Source of the DNA: Thermoflexus hugenholtzii JAD2
Lineage (GTDB): Bacteria; Chloroflexota; Limnocylindria; Limnocylindrales; Limnocylindraceae
DNA: 32,324 nt
Reading direction: 5' to 3'
NCBI GenBank assembly: GCA_945862225.1
Contig: CAMAXG010000006.1
Span: forward strand, 1 to 32,324
Shown: positions 24,356 to 31,947 of the stretch, in pieces
Position numbering within the stretch: position 1 is the first letter of the stretch
Layout of the letters: every line of letters starts with the position of its first letter
Program-made: the position numbers and the translations under genes
The notes under the pieces: model-generated
Told to the model about the DNA's origin: nothing
The model's input: only the letters and a program-made list of their open reading frames with translations
Database searches by the model: none

Positions 24356-26251
24356 TCAAGGCTTGATCCGTGATTCAACGAATCTCTTCGTCTCCGCGTC
24401 CGTGAACGTGACCACGCACCCATTCATACCCCTCGTCAGGAGTACCCGATACGTCTGGGCAATGAGCTGCTTGTAGAACTCAGGGTCCTTCTTATCCGCA
24501 CGCTTCACGACGGAGTCGAATGAATGCTGGGCTTGAGCGACCCATCCCTTGCCAGCTCGCCACACCAGGTCATCGCCCCAGATGACGCCAACGCGATCAA
24601 ACTCGAAGCCCTGAGCGGTATACACACAGCCAACCTGGTGGACCCCTTCTGGGTCAATCGCCCACGCATTAGAGCTCGGGATTCCAGGTGCCAAGCGACC
24701 AGCTGTTGGCTTCGCGTTCCACGGTCGCTGCCAATCGCCAACGACAACGTCGTTCACAAGCGTGCCATCCCCAAGAGGTTCACTCCACGGCCAGCAGAAA
24801 CCAGCCACGAGCCGGGAATTCTGCCCCTTCTTGAGCGACTGTTGTACTTCCCGCTCCAGTGCAGCCGGCGATTCCACAACGGAGAAGTCAAACCCAGCCT
24901 GCTCAATTTCAAGGATCTCGTCACCGTCTGTGCTGACGCCGAGGAGTCGATCCACCCAGCGCACATACGTATCGGATCCACCGCAACGGAATTGCGCTGC
25001 TAGGTCATATTCAAACACTGGTTGACCACGCTTTGCGCTTGCTTCCCGAATTAGTGCGGCACTGCCGACCTCTCCTGGTCGCACAACCTGCCGGTCGTCA
25101 ATGAAGAATGCGGCGATCTTTGCTGAATCAAGAAGCTCTTCAATTTGTGAGCCGCCACGGTCTTCCTTCTTCGTCCATTGGTTTGCGCTTGTTTCGCGGA
25201 TACGGTGTGCTTCGTCGGCAACAAGCAAATCAAATGGCTCACCCTTCTTCATGAATGAATTGAAATACTTCATGAGCTGCCCGGCGCGCGGTCCAACACG
25301 CTTGCGAAGACCCTCCGTGAACGCGCGTGAGCCAGTGGCGTGGGCAACGGTCTTCCCTTCCGCTGCAGCACTCGCCAGCAACTGCAGTGCGATCAGGCTC
25401 TTTCCTGTACCCGGCCCTCCATTAATGATGAACGTTGACGGCTTGCTCTTCTTGCCAGCGCGCTGAAGTTCATCGTGCACTGCCATATATGCCGTGACCT
25501 GTTCGTCAAGCAGCACGAATGCCTTTTCGTTAGAGATAACGGCAGCGACGTGATCCAAGAGCTTCTTGCTTGGGCGATATTCAGATGAAGAGATTTTCTC
25601 AATAAGATCAGTGCTATCCCCAGCCCCAACTTGGTCTGATAGGTGGCGTGCAAGGTCTTCAAACTGGTCTTGCGCATAAATAGGGGAGGTGCTGAGAAGT
25701 TCCTTGAACTTCGGATCGTAGAGCGGGGCTGCGCCAGACGAGGTTCGATCTAGGTTATGGAGGAATGCAAGCGAGCTAAGTCCGACGTCGCCCGATGCAA
25801 ATATTTCACTCATGTCGCGAAGGAACTGCTCATACCTGTGGACTTGGGCGCTAGGGTGCAGTGTGTCCTTCGGGCTGCCGCCGGCGAACGCTACTGCAAC
25901 GTGTTCTGTCATGGAGCTTTCATCCACATGGCTCCACTGCTTTAGTTCGATGATGATGGCGTTGTCAGCTGGTCCACCTCCGGTCGCCGAAGTGCGCTTA
26001 CCGGCAACCATCACGTCCAGCCGTTTCGAGGTGAGAGGTAGTTGAAGCTCAACAAGCACTCCCTGGGGGCCGAGCCCAGCGAGAGTAAACACGTTTGACA
26101 TCTGCTGAAGGGAGTTCCGCCAAGAGTTCAGCTCGCCTTTGTTGGCGTGGTGGCCCTTTTCAATGGCATAGGCCTCATCGATCTTGTCGGCAAGCCGATT
26201 AAGCTGGGCGTCGCGGATGAATTCCTTTACGGCGCCTTGATAGAGGTACAT
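24356..26251 (-). CDS. PD-(D/E)xK nuclease fused to DUF2075-type DNA/RNA helicase
   Basis: A 631-residue protein. The N-terminal domain (about 1-180) has a PD-(D/E)xK layout: E68 in VLVELQ, D79 in KRLDVMV, then E102-x-K104 in IIIELKQW. The C-terminal part is a DUF2075/SF1-like ATPase: Walker A GGPGTGKS (278-285), Walker B LLVADEAHR (342-350), a DDRQVVRPGE motif (sensor-like), AAQFRCGG, and later GCVYTAQGFEFDRVGVIWG and the closing YRVLLTRGMNG, which match helicase motifs V and VI. The fold and domain pairing are those of mobile-element restriction factors. It is convergent with the methyltransferase-helicase operon 52 bases away, and has its own TACGAT leaderless promoter. It could be a separate defence gene or a fifth part of the same system. 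Confidence 0.87.
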   Translation of the reverse strand: MYLYQGAVKEFIRDAQLNRLADKIDEAYAIEKGHHANKGELNSWRNSLQQMSNVFTLAGLGPQGVLVELQLPLTSKRLDVMVAGKRTSATGGGPADNAIIIELKQWSHVDESSMTEHVAVAFAGGSPKDTLHPSAQVHRYEQFLRDMSEIFASGDVGLSSLAFLHNLDRTSSGAAPLYDPKFKELLSTSPIYAQDQFEDLARHLSDQVGAGDSTDLIEKISSSEYRPSKKLLDHVAAVISNEKAFVLLDEQVTAYMAVHDELQRAGKKSKPSTFIINGGPGTGKSLIALQLLASAAAEGKTVAHATGSRAFTEGLRKRVGPRAGQLMKYFNSFMKKGEPFDLLVADEAHRIRETSANQWTKKEDRGGSQIEELLDSAKIAAFFIDDRQVVRPGEVGSAALIREASAKRGQPVFEYDLAAQFRCGGSDTYVRWVDRLLGVSTDGDEILEIEQAGFDFSVVESPAALEREVQQSLKKGQNSRLVAGFCWPWSEPLGDGTLVNDVVVGDWQRPWNAKPTAGRLAPGIPSSNAWAIDPEGVHQVGCVYTAQGFEFDRVGVIWGDDLVWRAGKGWVAQAQHSFDSVVKRADKKDPEFYKQLIAQTYRVLLTRGMNGCVVTFTDAETKRFVESRIKP

Positions 26252-26257
26252 GTCAGC

Positions 26258-26263
26258 ATCGTA
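26258..26263 (-). promoter_or_regulatory. Leaderless -10 element (TACGAT) of the nuclease-helicase gene
   Basis: On the minus strand TACGAT is followed by six bases and the ATG at 26251. The same hexamer and spacing precede the acetyltransferase gene at 457, so the defence gene uses the host's own promoter style. Confidence 0.6.
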
Positions 26264-26375
26264 GCGACCCTCGTGCCACCTATCTGACGCATGCTCAAAT
26301 CCTCAGCCCCACCTGTGCCACGCTCCACCCACGGAGGCACCCTGCCTGCCTGTTATCAGGTAAGGAGTGCCATAC

Positions 26376-26555
26376 ATGTCTGCCAAGCCAACTCGCCGTT
26401 CCACCCTGCTCGCGCTCGCACTGCTCATGGCTGCGGCCGTGCCGGTGCGTGCCACTACCCCGCCGACCTTTACGGTGGTCGACAGCATCTATCCAGGTGG
26501 CGATAGCTCTGGCGCCATGGTGGCTGCGTCGCCCGTGCTGAAATCCTTTCAGTAG
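26376..26555 (+). pseudogene. Truncated ELWxxDGT surface protein: signal peptide and first residues only
   Basis: An open frame of 59 residues from an ATG with an AGGAG ribosome binding site. Its first 36 or so residues are nearly the same as those of the full gene at 26629, including the identical ALLMAAAVPVRATTPPTFTV stretch, and the bases upstream are also similar. It then diverges and stops at TAG 26555, before any ELW repeat. A perfect hairpin CTGAAATCCTTTCAG (26538-26552) covers the end. It reads as the remnant of a tandem duplicate. If translated it would yield a secreted peptide of about 30 residues. Confidence 0.7.
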
Positions 26556-26589
26556 ACCGCTCTAAAGAGGCGTGCCAAAATCCACTGAC

Positions 26590-26606
26590 GCAGGCACCCC
26601 GCCTGC
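26590..26606 (+). other. Short inverted repeat in the leader of the first full ELWxxDGT gene
   Basis: GCAGGC and GCCTGC pair around the five-base loop ACCCC, 22 bases before the ATG at 26629. It is a six-base-pair stem with no T-run, so not a terminator. The truncated copy upstream has a mismatched version. It could affect mRNA stability or be an operator half-site pair; chance cannot be excluded. Confidence 0.35.
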
Positions 26607-26628
26607 CTCTATACATAGGAGTACCAAC

Positions 26629-28125
26629 ATGCCCGCCAAGAAGCTCCGCCGTTCTGCCGTGTTGGCCCTCGCACTCCTCATGGCTGCGGCCGTGCCGGTG
26701 CGTGCCACCACCCCGCCGACCTTTACTGTGGTCGATAGCATTCAGCCAGGGAGCGGCTCCTCGTACGCAATGGATGCCTCAGAGAGCGTTGCGATCGGTG
26801 ACTACCTCTATTTCACTGCCGATGACGGCACCCGCGGCTTTGAACTTTGGCGCACCAACGGCACCACGACCGAGCTCGTCTCTGATATTCGGACGGGTGG
26901 AGCCAGCAGCTACCCGTATGATTTCACTGCACTTGGGGACAATCTCTACTTCTCCGCCGAAGACGGCACCACCGGCCGAGAGCTCTGGCGCACTGATGGC
27001 ACTGAGGCAGGCACCACGCGCGTTGCCGACATTCGGAGCGGCAGTGGAGACAGTGACGTCGGCTTTTTTCGGGCGTTTGGTGGCGACCTCTATTTCACGG
27101 CCAACGATGGCACGAATGGTCATGAACTCTGGCGCACAAGCGGCACCTCAACCACGCGCGTCACTGACATCAACGTTGGTGCTGGGCACAGTTATCCATG
27201 GGAGCTCACCGCATTCGGCGGTTATCTCTACTTCACCGCCGACGATGGCACGGAAGGGAATGAGCTCTGGCGCACCGATGGCAGCACGACAACACGCGTT
27301 GCGGACATTCGCGTGGGCGCCGTTGGCAGCAACCCGTACAATTTCACCGCATTCGGCGGCCATCTTTACTTCGGCGCCGACAACGGTATCGATGGGTTTG
27401 AGCTCTGGCGCACCGACGGCAGCACGACAACACGCATCACCGACATCAATGTCGGCGCTGGTGCCAGTAGCCCACTCGGGCTCACCCCATTCGGCGAGTT
27501 CCTGTACTTCAGGGCCGACGATGGAAGCAGTGGGAATGAACTCTGGCGCACCGACGGCACGGCGCCTGGCACCACACGCGTGATGGACATCAACACCACC
27601 ACAGGTTCCAGCAACCCATGGGGCTTCACTGCGCTCAACGGCCACCTTTACTTCCAGGCAGACGATGGTATGACAGGTGGCGAACTCTGGCGCACCGATG
27701 GAAGCACCACGACGCAAGTCGACGACATCAACACCAATGGCAGTGACGGCTCATATCCGTATGTGTTCATTCCACTCGGGGACTACCTGTACTTCACCGC
27801 GAACAATGGAACAGCCTCGTATGTTTACCGAACCAACGGCACAGGAACGGAGCTCGTGCCGTTCCCAGACGCGGGACAGCGCATTAGTTGCGATTGCTAC
27901 GACTCGCACATTGTGGCTGTGGGTGGTCGGCTCTTCAGCACCGTGGAATCTGATGCAATCGGTCACGAGTTCGCGTATCTCGATGAGCCAACCTATGTGC
28001 TACCAGAGACGAATCGCGAAGGCGGCGTTGGCTCGGCGTGGACGATTGCACTCAGCGCACTGGCACTCGTAACGCTGGCGGCTGGCGTAGGCCTGCGCCG
28101 ACGCACTGGGGCTACTCAGCGCTAG
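26629..28125 (+). CDS. ELWxxDGT repeat surface protein, paralogue 1
   Basis: A 498-residue exported protein. The signal peptide has a basic start (KKLRR) and ends at VPVRA. Residues about 55-405 hold seven clear repeats plus one weak one, each about 46 residues, with the pattern GxxLYFxADDGxxGxELWRTxGT followed by xxVxDIxxG. Seven or eight blades of this length suggest a beta-propeller. A CxC motif follows (SCDCYDS), then LPETNREGG at 458-466, a hydrophobic helix (WTIALSALALVTLAAGVGL) and a basic RRR tail, so it is probably anchored by the C-terminus. The ATG at 26629 is chosen over an upstream start because an AGGAG ribosome binding site precedes it and it begins the signal peptide. Function unknown; paralogues at 28973 and 30451. 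Confidence 0.85.
   Translation: MPAKKLRRSAVLALALLMAAAVPVRATTPPTFTVVDSIQPGSGSSYAMDASESVAIGDYLYFTADDGTRGFELWRTNGTTTELVSDIRTGGASSYPYDFTALGDNLYFSAEDGTTGRELWRTDGTEAGTTRVADIRSGSGDSDVGFFRAFGGDLYFTANDGTNGHELWRTSGTSTTRVTDINVGAGHSYPWELTAFGGYLYFTADDGTEGNELWRTDGSTTTRVADIRVGAVGSNPYNFTAFGGHLYFGADNGIDGFELWRTDGSTTTRITDINVGAGASSPLGLTPFGEFLYFRADDGSSGNELWRTDGTAPGTTRVMDINTTTGSSNPWGFTALNGHLYFQADDGMTGGELWRTDGSTTTQVDDINTNGSDGSYPYVFIPLGDYLYFTANNGTASYVYRTNGTGTELVPFPDAGQRISCDCYDSHIVAVGGRLFSTVESDAIGHEFAYLDEPTYVLPETNREGGVGSAWTIALSALALVTLAAGVGLRRRTGATQR
26797..27843 (+). repeat. ELWxxDGT repeat array 1 (seven full repeats plus one degenerate)
   Basis: A coding repeat of about 135-150 bases. The word CTCTGGCGCAC, coding LWRT, recurs about every 140 bases from about 26848 (once as CTTTGGCGCAC). 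The last unit has YVYRTNG in place of ELWRTDG. Repeat number estimated by eye. Confidence 0.8.
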
Positions 28126-28130
28126 AGGCG

Positions 28131-28136
28131 TATCCT
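28131..28136 (+). promoter_or_regulatory. Leaderless -10 element (TATCCT) of the SRAP gene
   Basis: TATCCT ends seven bases before the ATG at 28144 and begins six bases after the stop of the preceding gene. No ribosome binding site lies between. Confidence 0.6.
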
Positions 28137-28143
28137 GTGCCGC

Positions 28144-28923
28144 ATGTGCGGCCGCATCGTTCAAGCAACCTCGCCGGAAGAGATCGCCCGGGAGTTCGGC
28201 GCCGATCTCAGCGTGGCGCTGCGCGAGAGCCTGAGCACGCCGGCTCCCGGCGATACGTCGTTGGTACGTGCGGGGTGGTATCCGCGCTGGAACATGGCCC
28301 CGTCGAGTCGGGCGCTCGTCATTGCTCCACATATGGGGGAGCGCGGTGAGGGGCGGCAGTTGGGGTACGGCAGCTGGGGCCTGATCCCGCACTGGCAGAA
28401 GGCACGTACCACGCGCGTATCAGGGCTCTTCAACGCTCGGGCCGAGACGGTGGCGACGCTTCCATCCTTTAGAGACGCCTTCCGCACAGGTCGCGTGCTG
28501 GTGCCGATCGACGCTTTCTATGAGTGGGAGAACCCTGAACACCTCGCCGAACTCGGGCGCCCCATTGGGAAGCGCGAGCCGAAGCAACCGTGGGCGTATC
28601 TGCCGAGCACGGGCGGGCGATTCGCCCTGGGCGGCATTGCCACCGAGCACGAGGGGGTCACCACCTTCTCCCTTATAACGACGCAGGCGAACAGCGTGGT
28701 GGGGCGCATTCACGACCGCATGCCGGTGATGCTGCGCGACGAGGCCGCACGTGCTGCCTGGCTCGACGCTGGGACGCATCTTGATGATGTTGCGGGACTC
28801 CTTGGCCCGGCACCTGAAAACTATTTAACGGCGCGCCGCGTCTCGCGCCGCGTTTCCAACGCCCGCAATGAGGGTCCTGACTGTTTGACTGAAGCTGGGG
28901 TCGAGGGCTTAGGGCTCGTGTGA
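28144..28923 (+). CDS. SRAP family protein (YedK/HMCES-type abasic-site DNA-protein crosslinker)
   Basis: A 259-residue protein starting MCGR, in which Cys2 becomes the first residue after removal of Met and forms the crosslink to abasic sites in single-stranded DNA. Other conserved residues are N50 in WNMAPSS, N97 in FNARAET, E127 in FYEWE, and H190 in RIHDRMPVML. The protein shields abasic sites at replication forks from breakage. Its position between two surface-protein paralogues and its own leaderless promoter suggest independent expression; no SOS box was recognised by eye. The last 40 residues after LLGPAPEN are a variable tail. Confidence 0.93.
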   Translation: MCGRIVQATSPEEIAREFGADLSVALRESLSTPAPGDTSLVRAGWYPRWNMAPSSRALVIAPHMGERGEGRQLGYGSWGLIPHWQKARTTRVSGLFNARAETVATLPSFRDAFRTGRVLVPIDAFYEWENPEHLAELGRPIGKREPKQPWAYLPSTGGRFALGGIATEHEGVTTFSLITTQANSVVGRIHDRMPVMLRDEAARAAWLDAGTHLDDVAGLLGPAPENYLTARRVSRRVSNARNEGPDCLTEAGVEGLGLV

Positions 28924-28972
28924 GGTTCGGGGAACGCCGCCGCTGTGTGGCACATTGATTGGAGCCCCGCCC

Positions 28973-30433
28973 ATGCCCGCCAAGCGCTCACTGACTCTTG
29001 CACTCGCCCTGCTGCTTGTTGCGGCAATTCCGGTGCGCGGAGTAACGCCGCCAACCCTTCAGCAGATCGACCTTCGGCCAATGGCCGACAGTTCGAACCC
29101 TGGCGAACTCATTTCGTTTGCGGGGAAGATCTTCTTCTCAGCGAACGATGGAACGAACGGACAAGAGCTCTGGCGAACTGACGGTGCGCCCGACGCCACC
29201 CACGTTGGAACAGAACTCGTATGCGATATCGATACCGACGCAGGTGAAAGCTCGAGCCCGTCCAACCTTATTGTTTATGGCGACCATCTCTATTTCCAGG
29301 CAACGAACGGCGATACGGAGATGTATCGAACCAACGGAGAGATCGACGGGTGCGAAGAGATGGACATCAACCCCACAGGGAGCGGTGGATTTGGTGAGGC
29401 CCGTGTTGTGGGCGACCAACTTTGGTTCAGTGCCACCAATGGCACCGACGGCGTTGAGCCATATCTGTACAACGACGTCGACGGGGGCATGGTGTACGAC
29501 ATCAACCCAACGGGTGATTCATACCCAAGTGGCTTTACCAAATTCGGCGCACAAGTCTTTTACACGGCAAACAATGGCACGGATGGTTACGAGCTATGGC
29601 GCACCAGCGAATCAGGCACAGTGTTGGCGGCCGACATCAATGAGACGCCTGGCGAAGGATCTAACCCACAAGAACTGTTTGCTTCTTCCGCGTACGACAT
29701 CCTTCTCTTTCGGGCCTACTCACCTACCGTTGGCTGGGAGCTTTTTGGGACCGACGGAGTAGACGTAGATGTTATTGACATTAACGTGGGCGTCGATAAC
29801 AGCGACCCAGGGCAGTTCACAGAGATCAACGGAACGATATATTTCACCGCCTTCACCGATGAGACCGGCAACGAGCTCTGGAGCGTTAACGATACCGATG
29901 GGTTCCAGATTGTTTCAGACATCACCCCAGGAACAAATTCGTCGAGTCCCCAGCAGCTCAGGGCAATCGGTGACTGGCTTTACTTCACCGCGCTCACCGA
30001 CGCGACCGGTCACGAACTCTGGCGCACGAACGGCACAACGACGGAAATGGTGATCGATCTTCTGCCGGGGTCAGATGGTGCGTATCCGTTTGGTTTTGTG
30101 GAGCACGACGGCGTGATCTTCTTTAGCGCAAACAATGGATCGAGCTGGACGATATTCCAGACAACCGGCACCGCCGCGAGCACAGTGGAAGCGGTAACAA
30201 CAACGGGCACGAGCCCATACGCCGGCTGTGAGTGCTACACGCCGATTGTCTTCCTGGGTGACCGCGCCTTTACGTACATGGGCAATGCCGAATACGGCTA
30301 CGAGGTCGCTTTCTTTGACCCGCTGCTTCCGAGCACGAATCGCGATGGCTCTGGGCTGCCGTTGATGTTGATCATGGGGGCGGCCCTCACCGCTGCCGCT
30401 TCACTTTCGCTGCGACTGCGCACAAATCGATAG
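28973..30433 (+). CDS. ELWxxDGT repeat surface protein, paralogue 2 (more divergent)
   Basis: A 486-residue exported protein with a signal peptide (KRSLTLALALLLVAAIPVRG). The repeats are present but worn: ELWRTDG, EMYRTNG, EPYLYND, ELWRTSE, ELFGTDG, ELWSVND, ELWRTNG, again about eight units of about 46 residues. The CxC motif (GCECYTP) precedes LPSTNRDGSG at 452-461, a hydrophobic helix and a basic tail ending LRTNR. GGAG eight bases before the ATG marks the start; an in-frame ATT 18 bases upstream is not used. Its first residues are almost the same as those of paralogue 3 (MPAKRSLTLALALLLVAAIP), so these two are close duplicates at the signal peptide, whereas the rest has drifted. Confidence 0.85.
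   Translation: MPAKRSLTLALALLLVAAIPVRGVTPPTLQQIDLRPMADSSNPGELISFAGKIFFSANDGTNGQELWRTDGAPDATHVGTELVCDIDTDAGESSSPSNLIVYGDHLYFQATNGDTEMYRTNGEIDGCEEMDINPTGSGGFGEARVVGDQLWFSATNGTDGVEPYLYNDVDGGMVYDINPTGDSYPSGFTKFGAQVFYTANNGTDGYELWRTSESGTVLAADINETPGEGSNPQELFASSAYDILLFRAYSPTVGWELFGTDGVDVDVIDINVGVDNSDPGQFTEINGTIYFTAFTDETGNELWSVNDTDGFQIVSDITPGTNSSSPQQLRAIGDWLYFTALTDATGHELWRTNGTTTEMVIDLLPGSDGAYPFGFVEHDGVIFFSANNGSSWTIFQTTGTAASTVEAVTTTGTSPYAGCECYTPIVFLGDRAFTYMGNAEYGYEVAFFDPLLPSTNRDGSGLPLMLIMGAALTAAASLSLRLRTNR
29125..30165 (+). repeat. ELWxxDGT repeat array 2 (about eight units, several degenerate)
   Basis: Units of about 140 bases; only three keep a perfect ELWRT, the others have EMYRT, EPYLY, ELFGT, ELWSV or IFQTT at the same place. 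Boundaries by eye. Confidence 0.7.
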
Positions 30434-30450
30434 GCAGTAGGAGAAACACG

Positions 30451-31938
30451 ATGCCCGCCAAGCGCTCACTGACCCTTGCCCTCGCCTTGCTGCTCGTTGC
30501 GGCGATTCCAGCGCGCGGCGCTAGCTTCCCGGCAATTACGGTGGTTGACACGATTCGGCCGGGGGTCGATAGCTCGATGGCGCTTTGGGGTAAGGGCCGC
30601 CTTGGTGATTATTTGTATTTTGGCGCAGACGACGGCGTGAATGGCTACGAACTCTGGCGCACAAACGGCACCAGCACAACCATGGTTGCCGACATCAATC
30701 TGGCATTTGGCTCTGCATCAAGCCCGTATGGATTCACCGCCTTTGGCGAGTGGCTCTACTTCGCAGCTGCCGACGCCACTGAAGGAAGCGAACTCTGGCG
30801 CACGAACGGCACGACCACGGTGCTCTTTGCCGACATCAACACAACGGGGGGAACGGGCAGCTCCGACCCAGGCGACTTCACCGCCCTTGGCGACTGGCTC
30901 TACTTCAGCGCCACTCAGGGGGACGGAGACCGCGAACTCTGGCGCACGAACGGCACGACCACGAACCGCGTGTCTGATATTCGACCTGGGAACGACAGCT
31001 CCAATCCGGAATACCTTACCGCCCTCGGCGACTGGCTCTACTTTGCCGCTGACAACGGAACGATCGGTAACGAACTCTGGCGCACAAATGGCACGACCAC
31101 CGAGATCGTTGAAAACATCAACACTTCCGACAGCGGCGCAAGTAGCTCCTACCCAAACAATCTCACTGCCCTTGGAGACTGGCTCTACTTCCGCGCCGAT
31201 GACGGTTTGATCGGCAGCGAACTCTGGCGCACAAACGGCACGACCACTGAGATCGTTGAAGACATCAACACTCTGGCCTCCGGAGGCTCCGATGCATACG
31301 ACTTCACCGCCTTCGGGGGGTACCTCTACTTTCAAGCAAACGACGTTACGCATGGCAGCGAACTCTGGCGCACAAACGGCACAGCCACCGAACTGGTGGA
31401 AGATATGAATACTTCCGACAGCGGCGCTGGTGGCTCCTATCCATACGACTTCACCACCCTTGGTGATTGGCTCTACTTCCGCGCCGATGACGGTTTGGTC
31501 GGCAGCGAACTCTGGCGCACCAACGGTACGAGTACGAACCGTGTCGCCGACATCAACAGCGGCGTCGATAGCTCATACCCGCGTCACTTCACCACCTTCG
31601 GCGACTATCTGCACTTCACCGCCAATGACGGCACCGATATCGGCAAGACTTGGCGTGTGAACGCCGCAGGCGTGGTTGAGTCGTTGGTACTCCCGGGCAC
31701 CAACGCCTACATCGATTGCATGTGTGACAACGCGTATACGGCGCTTGGTGGGCGACTCTTCGCGGCTTTCAGCTCCAACGAAACCGGCAACGAGATCGCC
31801 TACTTTGACGATCCCAACGTCGGACTTCCCGAAACGAGCCGTGACGGTTCGGCATGGAGCGTGACGTTGGCGCTGCTCGCAGCACTCACAGCAGCAGTTG
31901 GCGTAGGTCTGCGCAGCAAGAGGGCCCAGTACCGCTAA
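30451..31938 (+). CDS. ELWxxDGT repeat surface protein, paralogue 3
   Basis: A 495-residue exported protein. The signal peptide matches paralogue 2 almost exactly, then PARGA. Seven strong repeats plus a last weak one (KTWRVNA) follow, with GDWLYFxADxGxxGxELWRTNGT highly regular. Some neighbouring repeats are nearly the same at the DNA level (those near 31190 and 31480 both read RADDGL(I/V)GSELWRTNGT), suggesting recent repeat amplification or gene conversion. The CxC motif (DCMCDNA) precedes LPETSRDGSAW at 459-469, a hydrophobic helix and a basic tail (RSKRAQYR). AGGAG is nine bases before the ATG. It may be co-transcribed with paralogue 2, whose stop is 17 bases upstream. Confidence 0.87.
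   Translation: MPAKRSLTLALALLLVAAIPARGASFPAITVVDTIRPGVDSSMALWGKGRLGDYLYFGADDGVNGYELWRTNGTSTTMVADINLAFGSASSPYGFTAFGEWLYFAAADATEGSELWRTNGTTTVLFADINTTGGTGSSDPGDFTALGDWLYFSATQGDGDRELWRTNGTTTNRVSDIRPGNDSSNPEYLTALGDWLYFAADNGTIGNELWRTNGTTTEIVENINTSDSGASSSYPNNLTALGDWLYFRADDGLIGSELWRTNGTTTEIVEDINTLASGGSDAYDFTAFGGYLYFQANDVTHGSELWRTNGTATELVEDMNTSDSGAGGSYPYDFTTLGDWLYFRADDGLVGSELWRTNGTSTNRVADINSGVDSSYPRHFTTFGDYLHFTANDGTDIGKTWRVNAAGVVESLVLPGTNAYIDCMCDNAYTALGGRLFAAFSSNETGNEIAYFDDPNVGLPETSRDGSAWSVTLALLAALTAAVGVGLRSKRAQYR
30604..31655 (+). repeat. ELWxxDGT repeat array 3 (seven full repeats plus one degenerate)
   Basis: Units of about 140-150 bases, each with GAACTCTGGCGCAC. The units near 31180-31260 and 31470-31540 are almost the same over tens of bases. 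Count by eye. Confidence 0.8.
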
Positions 31939-31941
31939 ACT
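31936..31941 (+). promoter_or_regulatory. Leaderless -10 element (TAAACT) of msrA, overlapping the previous stop codon
   Basis: TAAACT begins with the TAA stop of the ELWxxDGT gene and ends six bases before the msrA ATG at 31948. Confidence 0.55.
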
Positions 31942-31947
31942 TCGCCC

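Larger units (their letters stand above)
26331..26720 (+). repeat. Partial tandem duplication of the leader and signal-peptide region
   Basis: Two copies about 253 bases apart: one over about 26331-26500, the other over about 26584-26755. Both contain GGCACCCxGCCTGCCT in the leader, an AGGAG ribosome binding site and almost the same signal-peptide codons; one stretch of about 31 bases inside the signal peptide is identical. Boundaries are judged by eye. Confidence 0.65.

Noticed and set aside
19705-26375. Search for attachment sites, integrase, transposase or flanking direct repeats around the defence genes
   Set aside because: None were seen by eye, so horizontal transfer rests only on gene content and base composition.
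26538-26552. Inverted repeat CTGAAATCCTTTCAG as a rho-independent terminator
   Set aside because: The stem is only six base pairs, AT-rich, and no T-run follows.
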